DNA from: Candidatus Roseilinea mizusawaensis
GTDB taxonomy: Bacteria > Chloroflexota > Anaerolineae > J036 > Brachytrichaceae
Reading direction: 5' to 3'
Length of the DNA: 64,000 bases
Assembly: GCA_016841965.1 (NCBI GenBank)
Contig: JAEANN010000024.1
Span: 1-64,000 of the forward strand
Under the pieces are notes generated by a model. The model searched no databases and was not told the DNA's origin. It saw only the letters and a list, made by a program, of their open reading frames with translations. Positions 45,073-58,444 of the stretch are shown here, in pieces. Both the position numbers and the translations under genes were made by a program. Every line of letters starts with the position of its first letter. Within the stretch, counting starts at the first letter, position 1.

Positions 45073-46157
45073 TTTCGCGCGACTGATTTCAGCGTCGCCA
45101 GCGTCTCGAACGCGGTGCGCTGCCAGGAGAACTTGGATGCCTGCAACACTGCGCGTTGACTGAGCTGCTGATGCAGATCATCTTCGGTGCAAATTGCGAT
45201 CAGCGCGCCGGCCATGCGTCGCGCGTCAAGCGGCTCGACCAACATGCCGGCATTGCCCACCACTTCGGGAATGCTGGCAGCATTGCTGCCGACCACCGGC
45301 ACGCCGCAGGCCAGAGCTTCCAGGGCCGGCAGTCCGAATCCTTCGTACAGCGAGGTGAACAGAAAACAGCGTGCGCCGGCATACAAAGCCGGCTTATCCG
45401 CTTCGGCGACGCGGCCAATCAAGCGCACCACATCGTCTACTTCTAGCCCCTGCGCCATTTGCGCCAATGTCATCGCACGCCCGTGGGCGTCGTACACCAC
45501 CGTGTCTGGCTCACCGGCGATGACCAGGGGGAAGTCGTGGCCAATCGGTTCGCCGCACCACACATACACCTGCAACAAGGTCTCGATGTTCTTGCGTCGG
45601 TCAAAATTGCTCAAGTACAGCACATAGGACGACGGCAGATCATAGCGTTCACGCACAGCCTCGATCTGTTCGGCCGGCACCGTTGGCGTGAATCGGGCAT
45701 CGGCTGCCAGCGGGATGATGCTGACCGATTCTGCGCTGACCGGAAGGTGTTTCAGAATATCGTTCCGGCTGAACTCTGAGTCGGTGATGATATGCGCGGC
45801 ATTGGCCGCGGCTGCTCGCGCCAGACTGGTGTAGGCGCGTTGCAGTGGGCCGCCCCGGTATTCGGGCAGCGCGAGAGGAATAACATCGTGAATGGTCACG
45901 ACGACAGGCACATCGCTGCGCAACGGGGGCGCCCAGTACGGTGCAAGCGCAATATCAGCATTCAGACGCGCAGCGTTGCGTGGAAATTCGACCTGCTCGA
46001 ACCACAGCTTGGCTATATTTCCGCGCGGCCCGGGTCTTACCAGCGCAATGTCGAGATCGGGTGCAATCTCGCGCAAAGCTGACTCGAGCTGGCGCGTGTA
46101 TTGCCCGCTGCCGGTAGTGGGCATGTCATGGAACCAGGCGTTCAGTGCGATTCTCAT
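45069..46157 (-). CDS. GT4 glycosyltransferase
   Basis: A 362-residue GT-B glycosyltransferase of the mannosyl/rhamnosyltransferase type. It starts MRIALNAWFHDMPTTGSGQY and contains VVTIHDVIPLALPEYRGG, SFVLYLSNFDRRKN-like SSYVLYLSNFDRRKNIETLL, LFTSLYEGFGLPALEALACG with the E-x7-E motif, and SNAASIPEVVGNAG. The start at 46157 is preferred because the earlier frame (to 46247) encodes unrelated residues. No strong ribosome-binding site is present. The DUF2723 gene follows with a 4-nt overlap. Confidence 0.88.
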   Translation of the reverse strand: MRIALNAWFHDMPTTGSGQYTRQLESALREIAPDLDIALVRPGPRGNIAKLWFEQVEFPRNAARLNADIALAPYWAPPLRSDVPVVVTIHDVIPLALPEYRGGPLQRAYTSLARAAAANAAHIITDSEFSRNDILKHLPVSAESVSIIPLAADARFTPTVPAEQIEAVRERYDLPSSYVLYLSNFDRRKNIETLLQVYVWCGEPIGHDFPLVIAGEPDTVVYDAHGRAMTLAQMAQGLEVDDVVRLIGRVAEADKPALYAGARCFLFTSLYEGFGLPALEALACGVPVVGSNAASIPEVVGNAGMLVEPLDARRMAGALIAICTEDDLHQQLSQRAVLQASKFSWQRTAFETLATLKSVARK

Positions 46158-46210
46158 GGGGAGATGGCTTGGGTACTGGAGCAAGAGCCGGCCTTGGCAA
46201 GCTGGGTCGA

Positions 46211-46238
46211 TTGGCCGGCGTCCTTCATGCGCTAGAAT
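46211..46238 (+). promoter_or_regulatory. sigma-70-like promoter for the double-HTH regulator
   Basis: TTGGCC (46211-46216), a 16-nt spacer and TAGAAT (46233-46238), about 60 bp before the ATG at 46298. Confidence 0.4.
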
Positions 46239-46297
46239 AACGCACACAGACTTGTGATGGTCTGTGATGTTTATCCTGAATCACCACACACCCGATT

Positions 46298-46984
46298 ATG
46301 CCTGATCAGAATGACTCCAGTGCACGCCGGCGCACGATTGGATTGTTGATTCGCCGCGCGCGCGAGGTGGCCGGCAAGACGCGCAAGGAACTGGCTGCCT
46401 ACGCCGGCGTATCGCAGGCCGCTATCGCCAGCATCGAGGAGGGGAAACGTGAACCCTCGCTGCCGCAGATAGAAGCCTTTGCATATTATTTGCGCATGCC
46501 CGTGATTGCGCTGCTGGATGAATCCGCATCAGCGGTTCAGAACACCTGGCGAGCCACCCTCGACGTCGATGAAATCCAGACTCTGCGCAACCACATCATC
46601 GGTGTGCGGCTGAAGCAGGCGCGCCAGCAGAAGAGTGAAACTGTCAAACAGGTCGCGCAAGCGGCCGGCTTGCCGCCGGCGCGCTTGAGCGCGTATGAGT
46701 TGGGCGAGCGCCCCATACCGATCACCGAGCTTGAATTGCTGATGGGGTGCTTAGGGTTGACGTGGTCGGACTTGCTCGATATAGGGATTGGCCCGTTGGG
46801 CGAGGCGCAGTTGTACCACCAGCAACACGCGCAGTTTGATGCTTTGCCCTCTGATGTGCGAGCGTTCGTGGCCGATCCGCAGTCGCTGCCCTACTTGCGC
46901 GTTGCGATGCGCCTGCGCGATTTGCCGGCCGAGCAGGCGCGCGCCGCCGGCCAGGCGTTGATCGATCTCAGCAATCAGCTTTAG
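46298..46984 (+). CDS. XRE family regulator with two HTH domains
   Basis: A 228-residue DNA-binding protein. HTH 1 spans about residues 14-70: LLIRRAREVAGKTRKELAAY, AGVSQAAIASIEEGKREPSL. HTH 2 spans about residues 100-155: GVRLKQARQQKSETVKQVAQ, AAGLPPARLSAYELGERPIP. The C-terminal ~70 residues are helical, with LPSDVRAFVADPQSLPYLRV. Duplicated Cro/C1-type domains in one chain could let a monomer bind a two-half-site operator. It is divergent from the glycosyltransferase operon, which it may control. The target is unknown. Confidence 0.85.
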   Translation: MPDQNDSSARRRTIGLLIRRAREVAGKTRKELAAYAGVSQAAIASIEEGKREPSLPQIEAFAYYLRMPVIALLDESASAVQNTWRATLDVDEIQTLRNHIIGVRLKQARQQKSETVKQVAQAAGLPPARLSAYELGERPIPITELELLMGCLGLTWSDLLDIGIGPLGEAQLYHQQHAQFDALPSDVRAFVADPQSLPYLRVAMRLRDLPAEQARAAGQALIDLSNQL

Positions 46985-47052
46985 GGGCAGGGGAATTGCG
47001 CACAGCATGGCCGGCGCAGGGGTAAGGCCAAGCCGGCTTGACGAGAGCCTAT

Positions 47053-47080
47053 GGCCCCTGCTTCAGGGCCCCTGCTTCAG
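47053..47080 (+). repeat. perfect 14-bp tandem duplication at the stop codon of the AlbA_2 gene
   Basis: GGCCCCTGCTTCAG occurs twice head to tail (47053-47066, 47067-47080). The minus-strand gene ends inside it: the second copy encodes LKQGP and the stop codon falls on the junction (47063-47065). Confidence 0.85.
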
Positions 47081-48448
47081 AATGTAGTACGTGCCCTTTT
47101 TCTCGCCGATGCGCATCAGCACGCCTTTTTCCACCAGATCGCTCAAATCGGTGCGCAGCGTTTCCGCGCTGACATTCGGGCAGAGAGTCTGGTAATCGCG
47201 ATTGGTGATCCGGCCATGTTCGCGCACGTATTGCAGCGCGCGGGCTTGACGCTCGGTCACAGCGACGTTGGGGGGGGCATGCGGTGACGCGCTCAGGGGC
47301 AGATTAGCGCGGCGCTCGCGGTGGTTCGACAGCACTACGGTGAAGCTGTGGGGCGTGGCATTGAAGCGCGGCATGGGATGGCCAGCGGCTGTCATCTCCT
47401 CGATCATACGGTCGATGCCCAGCCCCAGTTCCTCGATGTATCCCCACTGGAACAAGCCTTGCACAATGCGGGGGTTGCGCGAGAAGTGCTCTTCAACGAT
47501 GTTGTCGAGCGTGATGTAGCCGGCCAGTCCGCCGGGCGAGATGATTTCAAGCCGGTCGGCAAATTTACGAATCTCGATGCGCCGGCCGCGCAGACGATAG
47601 TCGCGGTGGCATACGGCGTTCACCAGCGCTTCGCGCACGGCGAATTCGGGGTACTCGAGCACCTCTTCGCGTTCCAGCCCTTTTACGACTGCGCCGACGC
47701 GCATTTCTTCAAGTGTGACTTGCCAGGCGCGTTCGATCACGCGCGCCAGCGGGCCGTTGATCTCCTCGCGCCGGCCGTACCCAAAAGCGCCGCCCTCGCC
47801 GCGCGCTTGGACGCCGGGAAACTTCACAAACACCAAGCCGCTCTGAGGCAAGAAGGTTTGCGGCGCGCGGCTGAACAAGAGGATGCCGGCCACAGTGGGT
47901 TGGCCGCGATAGTCCAGCGCGCCGATGTCGCGCAATAGCGCGGCGCGGTCCCCCGTCTCGATGCCGCGCCGCGAGCGCAACTCGCGCTTGGACAAATACT
48001 CGTCGATCATCGCCGGATCGAGGTCGTCGCGTGTGGCGCCGGGCACCGTTTCGGCTTCAAAGTCGCCGCTCGATTTGCTGGTAGCCAGGTGGCGAATTTC
48101 ATCGCCGGCCAGGGTGCGGTTTTGGCCCGCGACGCGCACGAGCACCCGCCCGTCTTGCAAGGAGTGCATCTCTGTGGCGCGTGGCACGCGCACCACCAGC
48201 GCCGGCCCGCCGTCGTTGCCATCGGCCGGTTCCAGTGAGGCGCGCACCGCCGGCTGGCACAGTCCAACTGCTGCCCGCAGTGCACTCTCAATCTCCTCAG
48301 GCGCGATCCGTGCAGTCTGCCGGCCACGTTCGTCGAAGCCTAGCACGATCGTGCCGCCGTCGCTATTTGCAAAGGCGATCATCGTCTCGGCCAACGCCTG
48401 TGGGTCGGCTTCCGGCAACAGCGCCAGAAACTGTGACGGGGTGTTCAT
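47063..48448 (-). CDS. AlbA_2/AAA_4-type ATP-binding transcriptional regulator
   Basis: A 461-residue protein of the family formerly called AAA_4 and often annotated as RecG-like. The N-terminal AlbA_2 (Schlafen-like) domain has ETMIAFANSDGGTIVLGFDE. A HATPase_c_4-type region follows (VREALVNAVCHRDYRLRGRR, EIRKFADRLEIISPGGL, NPRIVQGLFQWGYIEELGLG). The C-terminal winged helix carries RQARALQYVREHGRITNRDY and VSAETLRTDLSDLVEKGVL. Members probably regulate transcription, sometimes in stress or defence settings, but mechanism and ligand are unproven. A TAGAAT hexamer (48468-48473) overlaps the gyrA stop, 19 nt before the ATG. Confidence 0.85.
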   Translation of the reverse strand: MNTPSQFLALLPEADPQALAETMIAFANSDGGTIVLGFDERGRQTARIAPEEIESALRAAVGLCQPAVRASLEPADGNDGGPALVVRVPRATEMHSLQDGRVLVRVAGQNRTLAGDEIRHLATSKSSGDFEAETVPGATRDDLDPAMIDEYLSKRELRSRRGIETGDRAALLRDIGALDYRGQPTVAGILLFSRAPQTFLPQSGLVFVKFPGVQARGEGGAFGYGRREEINGPLARVIERAWQVTLEEMRVGAVVKGLEREEVLEYPEFAVREALVNAVCHRDYRLRGRRIEIRKFADRLEIISPGGLAGYITLDNIVEEHFSRNPRIVQGLFQWGYIEELGLGIDRMIEEMTAAGHPMPRFNATPHSFTVVLSNHRERRANLPLSASPHAPPNVAVTERQARALQYVREHGRITNRDYQTLCPNVSAETLRTDLSDLVEKGVLMRIGEKKGTYYILKQGP

Positions 48449-48470
48449 GGGAGTTGGGTGTGATCGGATT

Positions 48471-51224
<2,754 letters not shown>

Positions 51225-51340
51225 TTCCTCTCAGTGTGAGCCGGCGCGCAGGTAAGCCGGTTCCAAGCGTTCTCTGTCGTCTGGCGCACGTTATGCGCGC
51301 GCCTGGCATCGCAGTGATGCCGCGAGGGTTCTAACTTGCC

Positions 51341-51370
51341 TATTATACGCCCGATATAATACGTCCGATA
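51341..51370 (-). promoter_or_regulatory. promoter and repeat cluster upstream of gyrA
   Basis: TATTATA (51341-51347) and TATAATA (51355-51361) form a perfect inverted repeat with a 7-nt spacer. The minus-strand TATAAT (51342-51347) can serve as the gyrA -10, giving a leader of about 110 nt. ACGCCCGATA (51347-51356) and ACGTCCGATA (51361-51370) form a direct repeat with 14-bp spacing. The remaining 51225-51444 shows no gene. Confidence 0.5.
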
Positions 51371-51444
51371 ACGTTGCCAAATCGATTGCGAAATCGCTAA
51401 ATTTGCCGGGCTTTAGCGCTTTGCAGCACGCGGATGCTGTACGA

Positions 51445-53115
51445 TCACTGCTCGCCGAGCGCATTTTTGGCCTTTAGGGGTGGAGCGCTCACGTCGGGTA
51501 GGTAAACCCGATAGGCCAGGCGAACCTGGTACAGACCGACCGTGACGCCCCGGAAATCGCGCCGGCTTGACAAAGCCATATGTTGTTCGAACCATATTCG
51601 CGTGAGGCCCCGTTCATCCCACAACGGCACTTCGGCCTCGATCAGCCAGACGCGCTGATTGGGCTGGATCAAGCTGCGTAACGCGGCATCGACCGACGCC
51701 AGTGTGCTGCCGTCGTTGGTGTAGGGTGCTTCGGTGACGCGTTGGCGCAGGCCGGCCAAGGTGCTCAGGCCGTCATCCGGTGCAGGGTGCGCATCGACCG
51801 GCAGGCCAGAGGCGAAATGCGGCAGGTAATACTGGAATGCGAAGCGGGTGTACGGGATTTGAAAAACGAGTTTGTCATCGGGCGCTAGGTGTGCGGCCAG
51901 ATATTGCGCGGCGCCACGCAAGTCTGGGCGGATAGGTTGGGCTGTCTGGGCCACAATGCCCCATGCACTGAACACGCCGAGCCAGATGATGGCAAGGCCG
52001 GCCACCAACATCCCGCGTTGCCAAAGCTGTGCAATGCCCAGCGCGGCCAGCACATATAGCGCCGGGGCGCACCACAGCAGATAGCGGGGCTGGAACACCG
52101 GCACGCGCAGGGAAACCAAGAACACCAGCGCGGTTGGAAGCATTAACCATGCTAGAACCCCGCTGACAGCCCATTGTCGGCGTCGATAAGCTGCCACCAT
52201 TCCCAGCCCGGCAAGTGTTGTAAAGGATAAAATCCCCAGCCAGATCGATGGGGTGCCGATGTCGAAGGGTGGCCGGCTGGACAGTCCGATCGACCAGTTG
52301 TACAGCAAACTGAGCGCCATAACATCGAGCGAATAGAACGGATGTCCGCTGTCTGCGCCGCGCAGCCACAGCGGCAGTTGCCATGCCACCAGCGGGACGT
52401 AGGGCAGCGTGCATAGTCCCAGCGCGACGGCGGCGCCCTTCCAGTGGCGCCGCGTGTGTGGCAGCCACGAGAGCGCAAAGACGCCGGCCACCGGTAGGAA
52501 CACCGCCGTGAGCAGATGTGTGTAGTAGCCCAGGCTGGTTGCCCCAATGAACACCCCCCACCAGCGCGCTGATCTGTGCGCGTCCCATGTTGCCCGGCGC
52601 AGCGCATACAACGCTGTCACGATCAGCAATGGTTGCAGGGTGTACATCTTGCCCTCTGCGCTGTACCAGATCAGCGCCGGGGCGATGGCGCTCAATCCCA
52701 TTGCGATCACGGCCACACGCCGGCCAAACAGCCGGCCCGTCAGTGCGAACAGCATGGCGACTTGGGCAACCCCGCATAGCAGCGAGAAGAAACGCACCGC
52801 AAAGTCGTTCACGCCGGCCAGCGTCAACCACCCGCGCATCAGCAGGTGATACAACGGGCCGTTGAACCCGGCGCGAGTCAGATTGCCCAGCAGTTGATCG
52901 AACGACACAAACGCAAAGCGAATGGTGTCTACTTCGTCGCGCCACAGACTTTCGCCGGTGATGTTGGCTGCGCGCAGGGCAAATGCAATCGCAAGCAGCG
53001 TGTGCGGCGCCCAGCGTCGGATGGCGTGGCCGGCCTGCATTGCCCATGGAGGGCGCGGCGTGGAGACAGCGGGCTGCAGCAGGCCGGCCGGGTGTTGTCT
53101 GGCGCTTTTGGGCAT
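51445..53115 (-). CDS. GT39/ArnT-like membrane glycosyltransferase
   Basis: A 556-residue polytopic membrane protein of the PMT_2 type. The first external loop has ITGESLWRDEVDTIRFAF with the essential acidic pair. FNGPLYHLLMRGWLTLAGVN and FAVRFFSLLCGVAQVAMLF follow, then about ten further helices and a C-terminal soluble domain. Such enzymes transfer sugars from polyprenyl-phosphate donors to lipids or proteins on the outer face of the membrane. The start at 53115 (MPKSARQH) is preferred over a longer frame that overlaps dnaB. It is divergent from dnaB with only 41 bp between the starts. Confidence 0.83.
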   Translation of the reverse strand: MPKSARQHPAGLLQPAVSTPRPPWAMQAGHAIRRWAPHTLLAIAFALRAANITGESLWRDEVDTIRFAFVSFDQLLGNLTRAGFNGPLYHLLMRGWLTLAGVNDFAVRFFSLLCGVAQVAMLFALTGRLFGRRVAVIAMGLSAIAPALIWYSAEGKMYTLQPLLIVTALYALRRATWDAHRSARWWGVFIGATSLGYYTHLLTAVFLPVAGVFALSWLPHTRRHWKGAAVALGLCTLPYVPLVAWQLPLWLRGADSGHPFYSLDVMALSLLYNWSIGLSSRPPFDIGTPSIWLGILSFTTLAGLGMVAAYRRRQWAVSGVLAWLMLPTALVFLVSLRVPVFQPRYLLWCAPALYVLAALGIAQLWQRGMLVAGLAIIWLGVFSAWGIVAQTAQPIRPDLRGAAQYLAAHLAPDDKLVFQIPYTRFAFQYYLPHFASGLPVDAHPAPDDGLSTLAGLRQRVTEAPYTNDGSTLASVDAALRSLIQPNQRVWLIEAEVPLWDERGLTRIWFEQHMALSSRRDFRGVTVGLYQVRLAYRVYLPDVSAPPLKAKNALGEQ

Positions 53116-53132
53116 AGATGATCCGATACGCG

Positions 53133-53142
53133 ATTGTATAAT
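53133..53142. promoter_or_regulatory. overlapping divergent -10 elements for dnaB and the GT39 gene
   Basis: Plus strand TATAAT (53137-53142) ends 14 nt before the dnaB ATG. Minus strand TACAAT (53133-53138) lies 17 nt before the ATG at 53115. The two promoters overlap by 2 bp, so they probably compete for RNA polymerase. Confidence 0.5.
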
Positions 53143-53156
53143 CCTGCATCGCTCCG

Positions 53157-54481
<1,325 letters not shown>

Positions 54482-54485
<4 letters not shown>

Positions 54486-55978
54486 TCGACGATCTCATTC
54501 GCAATGCCCTGGCGGAGATTGACGACCTGGCGGAACTGAAAGTCAGCCTGGTTGCGCTGCGCCTCCTAGAGCTGAAGCAATCGCCAACGGCCTCGCTGAT
54601 CCGCGATGAGCTGGCGGCCCATCCGGCGCTCAAGCACGGCCTCGGCATTGTGCCGGATGTTGCGCTGGAAGCAGCGCTACAGCGGGCAGTGGCGCGCGGC
54701 ACGCTGCTGGCGACGACGGCTATCAGCCCCGACCGCCCGCGCTACTTTGCCAACAATGCCGACAGTCGCGCCGCCGTCGAGGCGCTGGCGGCGACAATGA
54801 GCGCCGCACAAGCCGGCCAACGCCAGACACGCGACACGGCCTATCAGACGCTGGCGCAACTTGCCGCCGAGATCGAAAAGCTGGAGGGCGTTGAAGCGTA
54901 TCCGCTCGGCGATGAAGACACTGCGCTGCTGCGCGAATGGTTGACCCGGGGCTATACGCCGGATGAGTTGCTGGGCGCTGTGCGCGAGGCGCTGCGCGCG
55001 CCGCGCCCGAAGCACGCGCCGGCCCGTTCCTTGCGTGATTGCGCCGGCGTCGTGACGCAAAAGCCGCCCGCTTCTCCCAGTCTGTATTACCAGAGCGTCA
55101 TCGCGCATAGCGTTCCGCCGACCGATGAAGTGATCGCTTTTCGTGAACTTGCCGGGCGCTGGCCGGCCGGCCACGAATTTGAGATCATCCGCGCGGCAGC
55201 CGGCCTGTTTGGCAACCGCGCAACCGTGCAGGCGCTTAAGCGCATCGTCCGGCCCGACCATCCAGATGTGAGCGGACTGATCGCGCTGCTGGCCGAGGAA
55301 GAAGAGGCCCAGCTTGCCCTGCTGCGCGAACAACACGCCCCCGATCTGCTCGGCCGGCAGATCATCCAGCTTTACGAATCTGTCTTTGGCCTGCCCCCCA
55401 CTACGCACGTGGCCGGCGAAATAGCCACCCTGGCTGCGGAAATCCCCGATGTGACGATCTGGCGAGCTGCCTTCGAGTATGCGCTGAAGCAAAACAAGCG
55501 TGATTGGCGCTATGTGCGCAAGATCGTCGAGAATCCCGCTCCCGATCTGTTTATCCCGCAGCCGGCGAATGAAACGGCGCGCTATGCGTTTGCCGAATAT
55601 CGGCGCCGGGTGGGGCGGGGCGCACTAGATCCTGCGGTGGCCCGTGAGATCAACGAGATTGCCGAGCGCGTGACCGATCAAGCGCAATGGGCGCATGCCT
55701 TCGACGCAGCAGCGGCTGCCAATGCGCTAAACTGGAATTACATCAGGAAAGTGCTGACCGCCCCGCCGCAGACCAAACAGGCGGCCGGGGCAGCAAGGGC
55801 AATCCGTGGCGGAGAAAAGGAACCATCTTCCACCAGGCGCAGCGGCGGACTCATCCGGCGCGCCCAAGTCGAAGAAGCCACCGAGGAAGAGCGCGCCGCC
55901 GCTCGCGAGCGCGCTCGCCAGCGCATTGCAGAGCGCGCCCGTCGCAAAGCGCAAGCGGAGCAATCGCATGACGACTGA
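54482..55978 (+). CDS. DnaD-like primosome protein with two DnaD motifs
   Basis: A 498-residue protein starting at GTG 54482, overlapping the dnaB stop by 4 nt. Residues ~300-352 match the DnaD/DnaB_2 C-terminal domain: QLYESVFGLPPTTHVAGEIA, WRAAFEYALKQNKRDWRYVR, KIVENP. A second, weaker copy follows at about residues 405-440 (REINEIAERVTDQAQWAHAF, NALNWNYIRKVLTAP). The N-terminal ~100 residues may form a winged helix. The C-terminus is a long charged helix (EEERAAARERARQRIAERAR). In Firmicutes, DnaD recruits helicase to the origin. The gene order dnaB, this gene, dnaC-like supports the same role here. Confidence 0.8.
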
Positions 55979-56735
55979 ACCTAAACTCGGCATGTTGAGC
56001 GATCCCGATGCGTACCTGCCGCCGGCAGACGGTGGGCCAGACTGCGCCTATTGCAAGAACCGGCGCTTTGTGCTGGATGAGCAGGGTGTCCTGAAACCCT
56101 GTCCGCGTTGCGGCGTTGCACAGGCGCGCAAAGTCGAGGCGATGCGCGCCTTTTCATCCCACGCCGGCGTTGCGCTGCAACAGACCTTCTTCAACTTCAA
56201 AACTGTCTTCAACGGCCAGGAAGACGAAATCCTGCGCGACTGTCTTGAAGAAGCTGAAAGATTTGCCGATAACCCGCAAGGCCGCTGGCTGGTCATGTGG
56301 GGCACGCGAGGCAACGGCAAATCGCATTTGTGCGCGGCTGTGGCCAACCATCTGAGGAATTCGGGGACGCCGGCCTTGTTCCTCACCATGCCCGACTTGC
56401 TGGCTTCCTTGAAACACCTGATGGACTTGCAGGCGAATACCGAGCAGGAAAGCTATAGCGGCAGAATGAAAACGATCAAGACGGCCCCTGTCTTGATTCT
56501 GGACGATCTGGGAGCCGAGTCGGCCTCTAGCTGGTCGGATGCCGTGTTATATGAGATTGTTGATCATCGCTATCGCAATCGCCTGCCCACGATGATCGTC
56601 ACCAACTGTCCGCTCGATCAGTTCGACCCGCGCATCACGTCGCGTTTGCAAGATACCGATTTCGTCACTGTGGTTGAGAATCGGGCGCCGGACTATCGAA
56701 GACGCCCGCCCGAAGAGAAACACTCTGCTCGATAG
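55968..56735 (+). CDS. DnaC/DnaI-like helicase loader ATPase with zinc-ribbon
   Basis: A 255-residue AAA+ protein. The N-terminal zinc ribbon has Cys26, Cys29, Cys45 and Cys48 (CAYCKNRR and PCPRC). The ATPase core shows Walker A WGTRGNGKSHLCAAVANHLR (about residues 111-119), Walker B APVLILDDLGAESAS and MIVTNCPLDQFDPRITSRL (sensor 1 and arginine finger). This is the loader that places the DnaB helicase on DNA, not a transposon IstB, because it overlaps the DnaD-like gene (11 nt) downstream of dnaB. The start at 55968 is chosen by GCGGAG 8 nt upstream. An upstream open frame to 55806 is out-of-family. Confidence 0.9.
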   Translation: MTTEPKLGMLSDPDAYLPPADGGPDCAYCKNRRFVLDEQGVLKPCPRCGVAQARKVEAMRAFSSHAGVALQQTFFNFKTVFNGQEDEILRDCLEEAERFADNPQGRWLVMWGTRGNGKSHLCAAVANHLRNSGTPALFLTMPDLLASLKHLMDLQANTEQESYSGRMKTIKTAPVLILDDLGAESASSWSDAVLYEIVDHRYRNRLPTMIVTNCPLDQFDPRITSRLQDTDFVTVVENRAPDYRRRPPEEKHSAR

Positions 56736-56744
56736 GACAACAGC

Positions 56745-58136
56745 ATGGCAAAACTGTGGGGTGGTCGATTCAGCGCGGACACCGACGCGCTGATGAAGCA
56801 ACTGAACGATTCCATTCGTTTCGATATTCGTTTGTGGGACGCAGACATTCGCGGTAGCATTGCCTACGCCGGCGCGCTGGCCGGCGCCGGCATCATCACC
56901 CGCCGCGAGGCGGCGCAGCTCGTCAAGGGCTTGCGCGCTGTGCACGCCGAGTTTGCTGCCGGCGCGTTTGTCGTGCAGCCGGGCGATGAGGACATTCACA
57001 CTGCTGTCGAGCGCCGGCTGAAAGAGCTGATCGGCGATGTGGCCGGCAAGCTGCACACCGGCCGCAGCCGCAACGATCAGGTGGCTACCGATATGCGCCT
57101 GTTCTGTCTGCAGGCCATTGCCGATCTGCAAGCGCAGATTGCCCAACTGCAAACTGCGCTGCTGTCTCAGGCCCGCGCGCATGTGACCACCCTCATGCCA
57201 GGCTATACACATCTGCAGCGCGCGCAACCGATCACCTTTGCGCACTGGTGCCTGGCCTATTTCTGGATGCTGGCCCGCGACAGCGAGCGGTTGGCTGATT
57301 GTGCCCGGCGCGCCGGCGTGATGCCGCTGGGGTCGGGTGCGTTGGCCGGCAACCCGTTTGCCATTGACCGGCAGGCCCTGGCCGCTGCGCTAGGCTTCAA
57401 CGCTGTGTCGCAGAACAGCCTGGACGCCGTGAGCGACCGCGACTTCGTTGCCGAGCTGTTGTTCGACTGCGCGCTGCTGGGAGTGCATCTCAGCCGGCTG
57501 GCCGAGGACCTGGTGATCTATTCCAGCGCCGAGTTTGCTTTCGTCACCTTCTCCGACGCCTACTCGACCGGCTCTAGCCTGATGCCGCAGAAGAAAAATC
57601 CCGACGCGGTCGAGCTGGCCCGGGCCAAGAGCGGACGGCTGACAGGCAACCTGCTCTCGGTTTTAACCATGTTAAAAGGTTTGCCGATGACCTATGACAA
57701 AGATATGCAGGAGGACAAAGAGCCGCTGTTTGACTCGCTCGACACGCTGGCCCTGACGCTGCCGGTGGTGGCCGGCGCGCTTGATACCCTGCACATCAAC
57801 GCCGATCGGATGCGGGCTGCGCTCGATCCGGCTATGCTGGCTACTGATGTCGCCGAGTATCTGGTGCGGCGCGGTGTCCCCTTCCGCGAGGCGCATCATC
57901 TGGCCGGACGAGCTGTGGCGCTGGCTGAATCAAAAGGGCTGCGCCTGAATGAATTAAGCGAGGCAGACTGGCGCAGCGTCTCCAATCAGTTTGAGCCGGA
58001 TGTGCGCGCGGTGTTCAGTTTTGAGCAATCGGTCGCCTCGCGCGATGTGGCCGGCGGCACTTCTCTGCGCGCCATCCGCGAGCAAATTCGCCAGGCGCGC
58101 GCCTGGTTGCGTAAAGCCGGCAAACATTCGCACTGA
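56745..58136 (+). CDS. argH: argininosuccinate lyase
   Basis: A 463-residue homotetrameric lyase that splits argininosuccinate into arginine and fumarate. Visible are KLWGGRFSADTDALMKQLND at the N-terminus, GDEDIHTAVERRLKELIG, KLHTGRSRNDQVATDMRLF, PGYTHLQRAQPITFAHWCLA and the fumarase-superfamily signature GSSLMPQKKNPDAVELARAK with the catalytic Ser. AGGAC precedes the ATG. It follows the helicase-loader gene by 9 bp, so it probably shares the primosome transcript. Other arginine genes are not in the window. Confidence 0.96.
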   Translation: MAKLWGGRFSADTDALMKQLNDSIRFDIRLWDADIRGSIAYAGALAGAGIITRREAAQLVKGLRAVHAEFAAGAFVVQPGDEDIHTAVERRLKELIGDVAGKLHTGRSRNDQVATDMRLFCLQAIADLQAQIAQLQTALLSQARAHVTTLMPGYTHLQRAQPITFAHWCLAYFWMLARDSERLADCARRAGVMPLGSGALAGNPFAIDRQALAAALGFNAVSQNSLDAVSDRDFVAELLFDCALLGVHLSRLAEDLVIYSSAEFAFVTFSDAYSTGSSLMPQKKNPDAVELARAKSGRLTGNLLSVLTMLKGLPMTYDKDMQEDKEPLFDSLDTLALTLPVVAGALDTLHINADRMRAALDPAMLATDVAEYLVRRGVPFREAHHLAGRAVALAESKGLRLNELSEADWRSVSNQFEPDVRAVFSFEQSVASRDVAGGTSLRAIREQIRQARAWLRKAGKHSH

Positions 58137-58444
58137 AGCGCCAGGCCGAATGCTGGGGCTTTGGGTGCAATGACTCAAAACGCCGACGCGGCATGTGCGC
58201 CAGCGCGCGTGCCGTCTGGTCTGGTTCCTCGCAATGGTAAATGGCGCTTGAGTTTTGGTTCGGCGGCCGAGCTTTGCTCAGTACAGGGTGTAGCGCAGAT
58301 TTGTGACGGTCGCCGCCGGCGGCACTGACGGATTGCGGCGTCTAGCCGATTGCTGTTCAGTTCACACAAGGCAGCGAGCATGGCCGCAGCATGTCGCCGT
58401 TCCCAGCCGCAGAAAAAGTCGCCCACATTTCTGCGCTACACCCC
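58137..58444. other. intergenic region between convergent argH and aldolase genes
   Basis: These 308 bp have short open frames on both strands (for example 58175-58426 minus) but none with a family resemblance, and no strong terminator hairpin was found. Confidence 0.45.

Noticed and set aside
55806-55967. Extended N-terminus of the helicase loader
   Set aside because: It lies inside the DnaD-like gene in another frame; a ribosome-binding site and the zinc ribbon support the start at 55968.
55968-56735. IstB-like transposition helper (insertion sequence)
   Set aside because: No transposase or terminal repeats nearby; the position after dnaB and the DnaD-like gene fits a helicase loader.
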